Positions 8,885 through 16,880 of a stretch of DNA of 64,000 bases are shown in pieces. This DNA is from Oceanobacter sp. (lineage in GTDB: Bacteria > Pseudomonadota > Gammaproteobacteria > Pseudomonadales > Oceanobacteraceae), in the NCBI GenBank assembly GCA_002733645.1, contig NVWL01000020.1:1-64000 (forward strand). Reading direction: 5' to 3'. Made by a program: the position numbers and the translations under genes. Positions within the stretch are counted from its first letter, which is position 1; each line of letters opens with the position of its first letter. A model generated the notes under the pieces. The model saw only the letters and a list, made by a program, of their open reading frames with translations, searched no databases and was not told the origin of the DNA.

Positions 8885-8916
8885 ACTATTTTTATGTTGT
8901 GTGTTTATGAGCATTG

Positions 8917-8950
8917 GCGCTCGCGGTAAAACCGCGAGCGCTTTTTTTTT
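8917..8950 (+). terminator. Leader (attenuator) terminator in front of nasA
   Basis: An 11 bp perfect GC-rich stem (8917-8927 with 8931-8941) around an AAA loop is followed by nine T residues, 42 bp before the nasA start codon. No gene ends here, so it can only act on transcripts entering nasA. That is the arrangement expected for nitrate-responsive antitermination. Confidence 0.93.
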
Positions 8951-8992
8951 GTTTTTTTCTTGTGTTGTACTTATTTATTAAAGGCGAGACCA

Positions 8993-11698
8993 ATGATCGA
9001 ATCTAACCCAGTCACCCATACAACCTGCCCTTATTGCGGTGTCGGTTGCGGTGTTGAGGTAAGTGCTGAGGTAAGTGCTGAGGTGAATGTTGTGAAACCT
9101 GTTGAAGGGCTCAAAACACACCCCGCAAATTTTGGTCGTCTCTGCGTTAAAGGCTCATCTCTACACGAGACTATCAGCCACACGGATCGCCTTTTAACAC
9201 CGATGCTCAATCGCAAACAAACCAGCTGGGACAGCGCCTTAAATTTAATCGCCGATAAAATTCAGCAAGTGATCTCAACACACGGGCCGGAAGCCGTTGC
9301 TTTTTATGGCTCAGGGCAATTACTGACTGAAGACTACTACGTTGCTAACAAGCTAATGAAAGGCTTTATTGGCAGTGCCAACATGGATACTAATTCACGC
9401 TTGTGTATGGCTTCGGCTGTTGCGTCTTATAAACGATCGTTAGGTTCTGACACCGTACCGGGCTGTTACGAAGATTTAGAGCAAACAGACTTACTGGTGA
9501 TTACGGGCAGTAACGCCGCGTGGGCACACCCTATTCTGTTTCAACGTATGACGGCGGCAAAAAAAGCCAACCCGAATATGAAAGTCGTGGTCATTGATCC
9601 ACGTAAAACCGCCACCTGTGATATTGCGGATCTGCACTTGCAAATTCGTCCGGGGTCGGACACGACCTTATTCAATGCGCTACTTACCTACCTCAATGGT
9701 GAAAACGCCATTGATAGTGACTTTGTTGCAAAACACTGCGAAGGCTTTGATGAAACTCTAGCTGAAGCAGCGTTAGCCGCCTCTGACTTCCAAGACCTTG
9801 AACGTAAAACGGATGTGAGTATTGATGCACTTTCAACCTTTTTTGAGTGGTTTCGCGATACAGATAAAACCGTCACCTTTTATTCTCAAGGCGTTAATCA
9901 AAGCAACGATGGCACGGATAAAGCCAACAGTATTATTAACCTGCACTTAGCTACTGGCCGAATCGGAAAACCCGGCGCCTGCCCTTTTTCGATTACCGGC
10001 CAACCCAACGCAATGGGTGGGCGTGAAGTGGGAGGTCTAGCCAATCAATTAGCCGCCCACATGGATTTTAATGCGAGTGACCGTGATCGGGTGCGTCGCT
10101 TCTGGAATTCTCCGCACGTTGCCGACCGCCCAGGGTTAAAAGCCGTTGATCTCTTTGATGCAGTTAAAGAAGGAAAAATTAAATTCCTCTGGATCATGTC
10201 AACCAATCCAGTGGTCAGCATGCCTGATGCGGACGACGTGAAAGCCGCCTTAAAAAATTGTGAACTTGTGGTCGTTTCAGACTGTATGGAAAATACCGAT
10301 ACCACTGCCGCAGCGCATGTATTATTGCCCGCAGCAAGCTGGGGCGAAAAGAACGGTACTGTCACAAATTCTGAGCGTCGAATTTCTCGCCAACGTGGCT
10401 TTATGCCTCCCCCAGGTGAGGCACGCCCTGATTGGTGGATCATCACACAAGTGGCACGCCGCTTGGGCTTTTCAGAACAATTTCCTTACGAGCACCCAAG
10501 TGAAATCTTTGATGAACATGCACGCCTATCTGGCTTTGAAAACAACCTTAAGGGGGCAGGCAAACGCGATTTTGATATTAGCGGGTTAGCAGGTATGGAC
10601 CGAGAGCAGTACGATGCACTTGCCCCTATCCAATGGCCTGTCAACGAGACTTATCAAGAAGGTCGAGCACGTTTTTATAACGATGGCCATTTCTATACGC
10701 CAAACAATAAAGCGCGCATGATTCCAATTGCAGCCAAGCTTGAAGAAACCGGATCAGTGTCATCGTTAATTATGAATACTGGCCGAGTACGTGATCACTG
10801 GCACACCATGACGCGTACTGCAAAGTCTGCGCGTTTGGCCCGTCATATATCTGAGCCTTACGCGGATTTTAATCAACAAGACGCTGATCAATTAAATATT
10901 ATTAACGGCAAACTCGTTGAACTGTATAACGAGCGTGGCCGCATTATTGTTCGCGCTCAAGTTCACGCTGATAACCGACAGCGTTCTGGTGAAGTATTTG
11001 TTCCTATGCATTGGACGGGCCGCTACGCAAGCCAAGCCCGCATGGGTACTCTGATTAATAAAGATAACGACCCTATCTCAGGGCAACCGGCGTTAAAAAT
11101 AACTCGCGTACAAGCCAAATCATTTACCAGCGCATGGCACGGGTTTTTAGTCACGGATACCGACCTTGGCGCACTGCATACAGACTATTGGGCATATAAT
11201 TTAACTGACACCGGCCACATGTATGAAATAGCCGATGAAAGTGCCCCTGACACCTTTATTTCCAGTGTTAAAGCGCAACTGGCCGCGAGTGATAGTGACG
11301 GCCAATGGATCACATTTAGTGACAGTAAAAATACTCACTATCGCATGGCGTTTATTTGTAAAGGTAAATTAAAAGCCGTGCTCTTTATTCATGCCGATTA
11401 CGATTTTGGCAGTCGCCAGTGGTTAATTGATCGGTTTGCAGAAAATGAATTAAATCACGACGATCGCAAAGCACTGCTTGCAGGTCGCCCTCTTGGCCCA
11501 CAGGAAGATAAAGGCGCGATTGTATGTTCGTGCTTCCAAGTGGGTGAAAACACCATCAAGGAAGCAATCGCAGCAGGATGCTGTACTGCAGACGCCCTGG
11601 GTGACGCACTTAAGTGTGGCACCAACTGTGGCTCCTGTATTCCTGAGTTGAAATCCATTATTGATCGGGTTGGCGGCACGATCGCCAAAGCAGGCTAA
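8993..11698 (+). CDS. nasA: Assimilatory nitrate reductase catalytic subunit
   Basis: This 901-residue cytoplasmic molybdoenzyme reduces nitrate to nitrite. An N-terminal [4Fe-4S] domain has CPYCGVGC and a later cysteine in GRLCVKGS. The molybdopterin-binding oxidoreductase core follows, then a molybdopterin-dinucleotide-binding domain near 620-720. A C-terminal BFD-like [2Fe-2S] domain has CSCFQVG and CGTNCGSC, the usual NasA extension. The ATG at 8993 is chosen over an in-frame TTG at 8960 because AAGGCGAG lies just upstream and homologues begin close to TTCPYCGVGCG. An in-frame triplicated 12 bp unit inserts AEVSAEVSAEV near residues 19-33. It heads a unit with cobA, three bases downstream, and is controlled by the terminator in its leader. 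Confidence 0.96.
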   Translation: MIESNPVTHTTCPYCGVGCGVEVSAEVSAEVNVVKPVEGLKTHPANFGRLCVKGSSLHETISHTDRLLTPMLNRKQTSWDSALNLIADKIQQVISTHGPEAVAFYGSGQLLTEDYYVANKLMKGFIGSANMDTNSRLCMASAVASYKRSLGSDTVPGCYEDLEQTDLLVITGSNAAWAHPILFQRMTAAKKANPNMKVVVIDPRKTATCDIADLHLQIRPGSDTTLFNALLTYLNGENAIDSDFVAKHCEGFDETLAEAALAASDFQDLERKTDVSIDALSTFFEWFRDTDKTVTFYSQGVNQSNDGTDKANSIINLHLATGRIGKPGACPFSITGQPNAMGGREVGGLANQLAAHMDFNASDRDRVRRFWNSPHVADRPGLKAVDLFDAVKEGKIKFLWIMSTNPVVSMPDADDVKAALKNCELVVVSDCMENTDTTAAAHVLLPAASWGEKNGTVTNSERRISRQRGFMPPPGEARPDWWIITQVARRLGFSEQFPYEHPSEIFDEHARLSGFENNLKGAGKRDFDISGLAGMDREQYDALAPIQWPVNETYQEGRARFYNDGHFYTPNNKARMIPIAAKLEETGSVSSLIMNTGRVRDHWHTMTRTAKSARLARHISEPYADFNQQDADQLNIINGKLVELYNERGRIIVRAQVHADNRQRSGEVFVPMHWTGRYASQARMGTLINKDNDPISGQPALKITRVQAKSFTSAWHGFLVTDTDLGALHTDYWAYNLTDTGHMYEIADESAPDTFISSVKAQLAASDSDGQWITFSDSKNTHYRMAFICKGKLKAVLFIHADYDFGSRQWLIDRFAENELNHDDRKALLAGRPLGPQEDKGAIVCSCFQVGENTIKEAIAAGCCTADALGDALKCGTNCGSCIPELKSIIDRVGGTIAKAG
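9056..9091 (+). repeat. Tandem 12 bp in-frame repeat inside nasA
   Basis: GAGGTAAGTGCT is repeated exactly twice (9056-9067 and 9068-9079) and followed by a degenerate third copy. It adds Glu-Val-Ser-Ala units between the first cysteine cluster and the fourth cysteine of the [4Fe-4S] domain. Copy-number change would not shift the frame. Confidence 0.9.
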
Positions 11699-11701
11699 AT
11701 T

Positions 11702-12490
11702 ATGAAAAAGATCACAAATAAAGAATATAAAATGGGAAAAGTATGGCTCGTCGGCGGCGGTCCGGGGGACCCTGAACTGCTCACCATTAAAGCCATGCGC
11801 ATACTCAATCAAGCGGATGTTGTGTTATATGACAGCCTGATTTCTGATGAAATTTTAGAGATGCTGCCCAAAAAATGCACCCGCATTCATGTAGGAAAAC
11901 GTTGTGGTGCGCACAAAATGACACAAGTCGATATCCAAAAGGCCTTACTCACTAGCGCTCGTAAATACGAACGTGTTGTGCGCTTAAAAGGCGGCGATCC
12001 ATTTATCTTTGGTCGTGGTGGTGAAGAGCTTGAATATTTACAAGCGCACGGTGTTGAGGTTGATATCGTACCGGGCATTACCGCGGCTGGAGGGTGTGCA
12101 GCAGCAGCAAAAATACCGCTAACGCATCGTCAATATGGTAATGCGCTAATGCTTGATAGCGGTCACAGCCAACATGGCGAATACCAGCCAAGCCAAAGGC
12201 CTACTCGAGTATTTTACATGGGGGTAAAACAAGCGAGCCAAATCACAGCCAGCTTAATTGATGACGGACTTTGTTACTCCACGCCTGTTGCCATGATTGC
12301 AAATGGCACACTGCCAAACCAAGAAGTATTTACGGGACGATTAATTGATCTTCCTGCATTAGCTGAGCGTTATTCAGGTCTTGGGCCTGCACTCATTATT
12401 GTGGGTGAAGTGGCTGCGTTTGCCGCAAAAAATACCACCAGCAACCAAATTCAGGATATCGCCTCTCAACTAGGAGAAGCGGTGGCCTGA
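11702..12490 (+). CDS. cobA: Uroporphyrinogen-III C-methyltransferase
   Basis: This 262-residue SUMT transfers two methyl groups from S-adenosylmethionine to uroporphyrinogen III, giving precorrin-2 on the path to siroheme. Typical tetrapyrrole methylase motifs are VGGGPGDPELLT near the N terminus, VRLKGGDPFIFGRGGEE, and GITAAGGCAAAAKIPLTHR. It contains only the methyltransferase part of CysG, so the dehydrogenase/ferrochelatase must be encoded elsewhere. It starts three bases after nasA and is clearly co-transcribed, linking cofactor supply to the siroheme enzyme NirB. A second possible start is the internal ATG at 11732, just before the conserved GKVWLVGGGPG. Neither has a strong ribosome-binding site. 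Confidence 0.94.
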   Translation: MKKITNKEYKMGKVWLVGGGPGDPELLTIKAMRILNQADVVLYDSLISDEILEMLPKKCTRIHVGKRCGAHKMTQVDIQKALLTSARKYERVVRLKGGDPFIFGRGGEELEYLQAHGVEVDIVPGITAAGGCAAAAKIPLTHRQYGNALMLDSGHSQHGEYQPSQRPTRVFYMGVKQASQITASLIDDGLCYSTPVAMIANGTLPNQEVFTGRLIDLPALAERYSGLGPALIIVGEVAAFAAKNTTSNQIQDIASQLGEAVA

Positions 12491-12496
12491 AGACCT

Positions 12497-12548
12497 TCAG
12501 TATTTACTGGCTTCCCTAACCGGAAACTCGAGATCTGGTAAATACTGA
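12497..12548. repeat. Long inverted repeat just downstream of cobA
   Basis: TCAGTATTTAC (12497-12507) is perfectly inverted at 12538-12548, enclosing a 30-base segment with a smaller TTCC/GGAA pairing. It starts seven bases after the cobA stop codon. There is no U-run, so it is not a classical intrinsic terminator. It could be an RNA-stabilising 3' hairpin or a remnant of a mobile repeat. About 190 bp of sequence with no recognised gene follows. Confidence 0.6.
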
Positions 12549-12737
12549 TGCTTTATCCCAAGTAAGCTGTTGGTCCTTTCTCTGTATTACGATTGTTGAC
12601 CGTGCATCGATGCTTTCCAATGTCTTATGACTCTGGCTGGCTCGGTGCTTTTTTTTTGCTTTTAGAAGGGGGGCGCGTTGGCGTAAAGAAGCTGTTCCGG
12701 TGTAAAAACTTAACAAAGATATAAAAAAGAATTAAAC

Positions 12738-12765
12738 GGCTCTTACACTATTATTTGTAAGAGCC
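12738..12765. terminator. Terminator for the aldehyde dehydrogenase gene (possibly bidirectional)
   Basis: A 10 bp perfect stem (GGCTCTTACA with its complement) has an 8-base loop. On the minus strand it is followed by GTTTAATTCTTTTTT, a reasonable U-rich tail for the gene ending at 12794. On the plus strand the tail is only AT-rich, so termination of the nasA unit there would be weaker. Confidence 0.7.
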
Positions 12766-12793
12766 ATTATTAATCAGAGGTGCCCAAGGAAAA

Positions 12794-14392
12794 TCAACCT
12801 TTATCAACTTTCCAAGCCGAAAGCATACGCACCAGCACCTTAGGTAGAGTGATGATGTTCAAACTGACCCACTGACCGACCGATTTAGGTTTTATATAGC
12901 CCGTTAACTTCAACATGTTGTTGTAGATACCTGCATCAAACGGGAACCAGAATGCATTTCTTTTGCTAAGGCCTGGTAATAAATCCCAGTTGATGATTTT
13001 GGGTTCAGCAACTTCTTGCAAGCCTAAAGCACCGTGCGTTCGGCCAATACCCGATTCCTTAGGACCACCCCACTCAGTATTCGACATACCGTGCGTGTAA
13101 AGGTGATCATTTACAGTCACGGCACCGGCGTGCAATTGCATCGCCACGCGCTTACCGCGTGAGTTGCTATTCGTCCACACAGATGCCGTTAACGCGTATT
13201 GTGACTTATTCGCCAGTTCGATCGCTTCTGCTTCAGATTTAACCTTCACTATAGGCATAAACGGGCCGAAGATTTCTTCTTGAATAAATTCCATATCCGC
13301 GGTCACGTCAGTCAACAATGTCGCTGGGAAGAAGTAACCTTTTTGCTCCCCTACCGCACAAGATTGAGCTGCAATCTTAGCGCCGTTATCCAGTGCTAAT
13401 TGCAGCTCTTTTTCGAGGGTATTGAACTGCTTCTCAGTGGTAATTGAGCCTAGGTCGGTATCGTAGCCATTCACGCCATGACGCAGTGCTTTTGTTTTCG
13501 CAATCGCCATCTCGACAAATTCGTCGTATACCTTTTCATGTACATAAACACGCTTCACACCACCACATGACTGGCCAGCGTTCTGGAAGGCTGCCCACAT
13601 GCCGCCGTTGACTGCCCGTTCAATTGGGGCGTCTTCAAGAACGACCATAGCATCATTACCGCCCAGTTCTAGGCTGCACGGTACTAAGTATTCCGCGCAC
13701 GACTTCATTACTTGCTTACCGGCAAAGGTAGAACCCGTAAAGAAAATTTTATTCGCGCCATTTGACAGCATCGACTCGATGACTTTAGAGCCAGAACCCA
13801 CTACGTGAGTAAACAAACCATCCGGTAAACCTGATGCCTTAACGACTCGATCAATAGCATCACCAACCATCGGCGTTTGTGCCGCCACTTTAAGCACCAC
13901 GGCGTTACCCGCCATCAGCGCCATAACCAATTCACCAAACGGAATGCTGAATGGGTAGTTCCAAGGGCTGATAATGCCCAGCGTACCAATTGGCTGATAC
14001 ACGCGCTTTGACCACTTATTAAAAAACAGCATTGAGGATGGAGGTAACAACGAGCTTTTCAACACTTTAGGGGCGTTTTTAGCGTACCAAGTACAGCTCA
14101 TGATGGATGGAATAATCTCAGTATTCAGCGCATCAATCTTTAATTTGCCATTGTCTTGGCTAATGATGTCAGCCAGTTCATCTGCGTTATCACGTAGATA
14201 ATCGGCCATTTTTAGAATGTATTTAGCACGTTCTTTAAACGATACCTGCGCCCAGAGGTTCTGCGCTGTACGAGCCTTCTCAAAGATCTCTTCAAACTCG
14301 GCCTGAGTGGTTAAAGGTAAACGACCAATTTCTTCAAGCGTGGCTGGGTTATAACTCACTTCGTAAGCGACTTCTGGATTTGCTACATTCAT
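12794..14392 (-). CDS. NAD(P)-dependent aldehyde dehydrogenase family protein
   Basis: This 532-residue enzyme of the aldehyde dehydrogenase superfamily oxidises an aldehyde to the acid. The family hallmarks are ELGGNDAMVVLEDA (catalytic Glu), FQNAGQSCGGVKRVYVHE (nucleophilic Cys), the nucleotide-binding FFTGSTFAGKQV, and EEIFGPFMPIVKV. The C-terminal tail of about 50 residues after KIINWD is longer than in soluble family members and has basic and hydrophobic patches, as in membrane-associated fatty-aldehyde-type enzymes. The substrate cannot be assigned. The gene stands alone, with a terminator-like hairpin downstream. Confidence 0.9.
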   Translation of the reverse strand: MNVANPEVAYEVSYNPATLEEIGRLPLTTQAEFEEIFEKARTAQNLWAQVSFKERAKYILKMADYLRDNADELADIISQDNGKLKIDALNTEIIPSIMSCTWYAKNAPKVLKSSLLPPSSMLFFNKWSKRVYQPIGTLGIISPWNYPFSIPFGELVMALMAGNAVVLKVAAQTPMVGDAIDRVVKASGLPDGLFTHVVGSGSKVIESMLSNGANKIFFTGSTFAGKQVMKSCAEYLVPCSLELGGNDAMVVLEDAPIERAVNGGMWAAFQNAGQSCGGVKRVYVHEKVYDEFVEMAIAKTKALRHGVNGYDTDLGSITTEKQFNTLEKELQLALDNGAKIAAQSCAVGEQKGYFFPATLLTDVTADMEFIQEEIFGPFMPIVKVKSEAEAIELANKSQYALTASVWTNSNSRGKRVAMQLHAGAVTVNDHLYTHGMSNTEWGGPKESGIGRTHGALGLQEVAEPKIINWDLLPGLSKRNAFWFPFDAGIYNNMLKLTGYIKPKSVGQWVSLNIITLPKVLVRMLSAWKVDKG

Positions 14393-14568
14393 GCTGAAAT
14401 ACCTATTCTTTTAATTACGTCCTGTGTACGAACCTTATTCTAAGCATAAGGACGGCACTGGATTGGTCAACTGAGCAGTAAAGTGCTTGGATACTATCAC
14501 AGCGGCGTACCTAACCAGAAGGTGCCGATAAGCCGCGGTTTATAGGTTAGGGGAAAGAGGATTAGGTA

Positions 14569-14976
14569 TCACACCTGAGCAGGTGAGCGCCCTGACTTCA
14601 AAAACACCAATATAAAGAAGACCATAAACAAGAAGTCGTTTGGCCCATAAATCGTGTAAAAAAGTCCCGCATAGAGGTCTTGTGAGTACACGTCGCTGAT
14701 GCTGTTGTTGAACATCCACTGGCACCAAACAATCACATACACTAGCTTCTCTATCGCGAAAGCAGCCGCCAGCCATCGTACACTGCTTGAAATTGCGGCA
14801 GCGCCCAAATAAGCCAATCCCCAGACCATGATCATCACAAGACCAAAGGTCGACATCACGACAGGATCAGACGCAGAAATAACCTCATTAGAAAATAATC
14901 GCGAGAATAGCAATACACCACCAATGTTGGCGATAGCTGCCGACACAAAACCCAGTTTAACGATTGTTTTATTCAT
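14569..14976 (-). CDS. Hypothetical membrane protein with four helices
   Basis: This 135-residue protein is not recognised. Four hydrophobic segments at about residues 7-25, 40-62, 67-88 and 106-127 suggest a small polytopic inner-membrane protein, with a short charged tail (KSGRSPAQV). There is no signal peptidase site or catalytic motif. It is a single gene on the minus strand between the aldehyde dehydrogenase and tag. The length and regular helix pattern support a real gene. Confidence 0.7.
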   Translation of the reverse strand: MNKTIVKLGFVSAAIANIGGVLLFSRLFSNEVISASDPVVMSTFGLVMIMVWGLAYLGAAAISSSVRWLAAAFAIEKLVYVIVWCQWMFNNSISDVYSQDLYAGLFYTIYGPNDFLFMVFFILVFLKSGRSPAQV

Positions 14977-15094
14977 AACACCACCGAGATTAATTAACGA
15001 TATCTATGATAGCGGGCAAAGAGTTTCACCCACAAGCTGCAAGAACGCCAAGCGTTAGAAGCTTGAAAGCTGTTAAGTTCAAAAACATGGCATT

Positions 15095-15676
15095 CTATTG
15101 ATTGCTGGGATGAAGCGGACAGGAAGTGAGGTGGTCATTAACCATCCCCATACTTTGCATAAATGCGTAGCAAGTAGTTGGGCCAACAAATCCGAAGCCC
15201 ATTTTTTTAAGTGCTTTACTCATGGCTTTAGACTCGTCTGTTTGCGCCGGGATCTCGCTCAAAACAGCAAAATGATTGATCTGAGGTTGCCCATCAACAA
15301 ACGACCACAACCATTCAACCCAGTTATGGCCTTTCTCTTCTGCCGTATTCCAAGCAATAGCATTTTTACGAATGGCTTCCAACTTGCCACGATGGCGAAT
15401 AAGTCCGGTGTCTTGCAGGCAGTCTTCAATATCGGCATCTGTCATAGCGGCTATTTGCTTAGGGTCAAACTCATGAAAGCACTGACGATAAACCGGGCGC
15501 TTTTTTAAGACGGTAATCCAACTTAGTCCGGCCTGTTGCCCTTCGAGACAAATTTTCTCAAACAAGCGATGGGGTTCATAACAAGGCTTCCCCCACTCGT
15601 TATCATGATATGCAAGGTAGAGCGCTTCAGAGGAACCACCGACCGCCCATGAGCAAGGTTCAAGTTGTTGACTCAT
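15095..15676 (-). CDS. tag: DNA-3-methyladenine glycosylase I
   Basis: This 193-residue protein matches Tag, which removes 3-methyladenine from alkylated DNA in base excision repair. Conserved features are the N-terminal zinc-ligand region CSWA, YHDNEWGKP, LFEKICLEGQQAGLSWITVLKKR (the substrate-pocket glutamate), and the C-terminal FGFVGPTTCYAFMQSMGMVNDH with CPLH at the end. Length is as in E. coli (187). It is 17 bp downstream of the DUF938 methyltransferase gene on the same strand, so the two probably share a transcript. Confidence 0.95.
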   Translation of the reverse strand: MSQQLEPCSWAVGGSSEALYLAYHDNEWGKPCYEPHRLFEKICLEGQQAGLSWITVLKKRPVYRQCFHEFDPKQIAAMTDADIEDCLQDTGLIRHRGKLEAIRKNAIAWNTAEEKGHNWVEWLWSFVDGQPQINHFAVLSEIPAQTDESKAMSKALKKMGFGFVGPTTCYAFMQSMGMVNDHLTSCPLHPSNQ

Positions 15677-15693
15677 AAGTAACGGATCCCTTG

Positions 15694-16320
15694 TTATTCA
15701 GTGTCTGCTTTTTGAAAAACTAACGTGCGATTATTGGATGGCATTTCTTCATCGGCGCGTAAGTGCAAATGATGCTTTCGTGCCAGTAGCAATACTTGCT
15801 CAAAGTCTTTAATGCCGCTTTCCGGGTTACGCTCTCGTAGCCAGCCGTCTAACGCAATATTACCTTCACTCGTGAACTGACCGTCGTAATTATATGGGCC
15901 ATACAACATCAACAAACCACCAGCATTTAAACACCGAGCCACGCCGACAAAAAGGCGCTCTACTTCAGGCCAACTAACAAAATGAACAACATTGGCGCTA
16001 AACACCGCATCAAAATCACGTGCAGGCCAAATATCTTGGCACACATCCAGTTCTAACGGCGGAAGAAACCCCGCACGATTACAATGTTGCTGCCAGAGCG
16101 TAATCTCATCAAGACGCTCGCTCATTTCTGTTGGTTGCCAGCAAATACCCGGCAAGTGCTCAGTCATGTAAGCCGCATGTTGCCCAGTACCACTACCAAT
16201 CTCGAGTACACGCGCATTTTTTGGTAAAAATTGCCCCAAAACATCCAATATTGGGCGCTGATTTCTTAAGCAAGAATCGACAACAGGCAGATCCTCTGCG
16301 GTTCCCAGTTCATTGTTCAC
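15694..16320 (-). CDS. DUF938 family SAM-dependent methyltransferase
   Basis: This 208-residue protein belongs to the DUF938 family of class I methyltransferases. The SAM-binding glycine motif is LEIGSGTGQHAAYM, followed by the acidic end of strand 2 (QPTEMSERLDEI) and FDAVFSANVVHFVSWPEVERLF. The family's substrate is unknown. It precedes tag in the same direction. A MITE-like element begins 21 bp upstream of its start codon, so the element may separate the gene from, or contribute to, its promoter. Confidence 0.88.
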   Translation of the reverse strand: MNNELGTAEDLPVVDSCLRNQRPILDVLGQFLPKNARVLEIGSGTGQHAAYMTEHLPGICWQPTEMSERLDEITLWQQHCNRAGFLPPLELDVCQDIWPARDFDAVFSANVVHFVSWPEVERLFVGVARCLNAGGLLMLYGPYNYDGQFTSEGNIALDGWLRERNPESGIKDFEQVLLLARKHHLHLRADEEMPSNNRTLVFQKADTE

Positions 16321-16341
16321 GGAAGTTGCTCCACTTTATTA

Positions 16342-16612
16342 TTAAGGCACCTCTGAATAATTCAGTAGTGCTGCGCGTGAATCCTGTAACGCTTTAGATT
16401 GAGGCGTTGATCGAAGTTAATGGCAGGTCCTTAATAAGATCAACAACAAAGATATAAAGTGTTTACAGGCCACGCCCTTTGGGGGTTTCAAGAAAATGAC
16501 ATTTCTGCGTTGCTACTTTTTGACGTGACCCGCCATGCCTGCAAAGTAGCGCCTTAAACTGTCATTTTCCTGAAATCCGCAGCCTCCACTGCATTATTCA
16601 GAGCTGCCTTAA
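16342..16612. mobile_element. MITE-like element with 24 bp terminal inverted repeats
   Basis: The 271 bp segment begins TTAAGGCACCTCTGAATAAT and ends with the inverted form (ATTATTCAGAGCTGCCTTAA). The two 24 bp ends match at 22 positions. TTAA at both edges may be the target duplication, which would fit the YTAR preference of some IS5-family transposases. Inside, GAAAATGACA near 16493 is inverted near 16559, giving a nested hairpin. No open reading frame for a transposase is present, so it would be non-autonomous. Fragments of the same end occur at 47846 and 54093. It lies between the DUF938 gene and proS. Confidence 0.8.
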
Positions 16613-16813
16613 GTGCTTCTCAGTATCATTCACAGCTTTGAGCACTCTTGTTATATACATCCTGTATCGGCAAGTATCTCATAGTCATTAAGCATGACAA
16701 CGCCGAAATGCTCTCCATACACCATGAACCTTAGGTTTTCATGATGTTGCTCACAATTCAACCAATAGATAAACGCCAAATTTTTATTAAAAATAACTTA
16801 TTCCACGACAAAA

Positions 16814-16842
16814 TTGCTGGTGAGGTGCGTAGGCTTTAGAAT
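16814..16842 (+). promoter_or_regulatory. Predicted sigma-70 promoter of proS
   Basis: TTGCTG (-35) and TAGAAT (-10) are separated by 17 bp. The -10 matches the consensus at five of six positions and the -35 at four. The start site would be near 16849, about 30 bases ahead of the proS start codon. The region from 16613 to 16813 otherwise shows no recognised feature. Confidence 0.5.
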
Positions 16843-16880
16843 AGGGGCAACTCAAATGACCACATGGCCAAACCGTTACT

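Noticed and set aside
8663-8929. Open frame of 88 codons upstream of nasA
   Set aside because: It runs through the sigma-54-like promoter, the leader hairpin and the terminator, has no convincing ribosome-binding site and no protein-like pattern. The region is better explained as a regulatory leader.
8960-8992. TTG start for nasA 33 bp upstream
   Set aside because: It lies just past the terminator U-run, has no ribosome-binding site and adds residues not found in NasA. The ATG at 8993 has AAGGCGAG in front.
12516-12716. Minus-strand frame of 66 codons after cobA
   Set aside because: It overlaps the inverted repeat, has low-complexity composition and no start signal.
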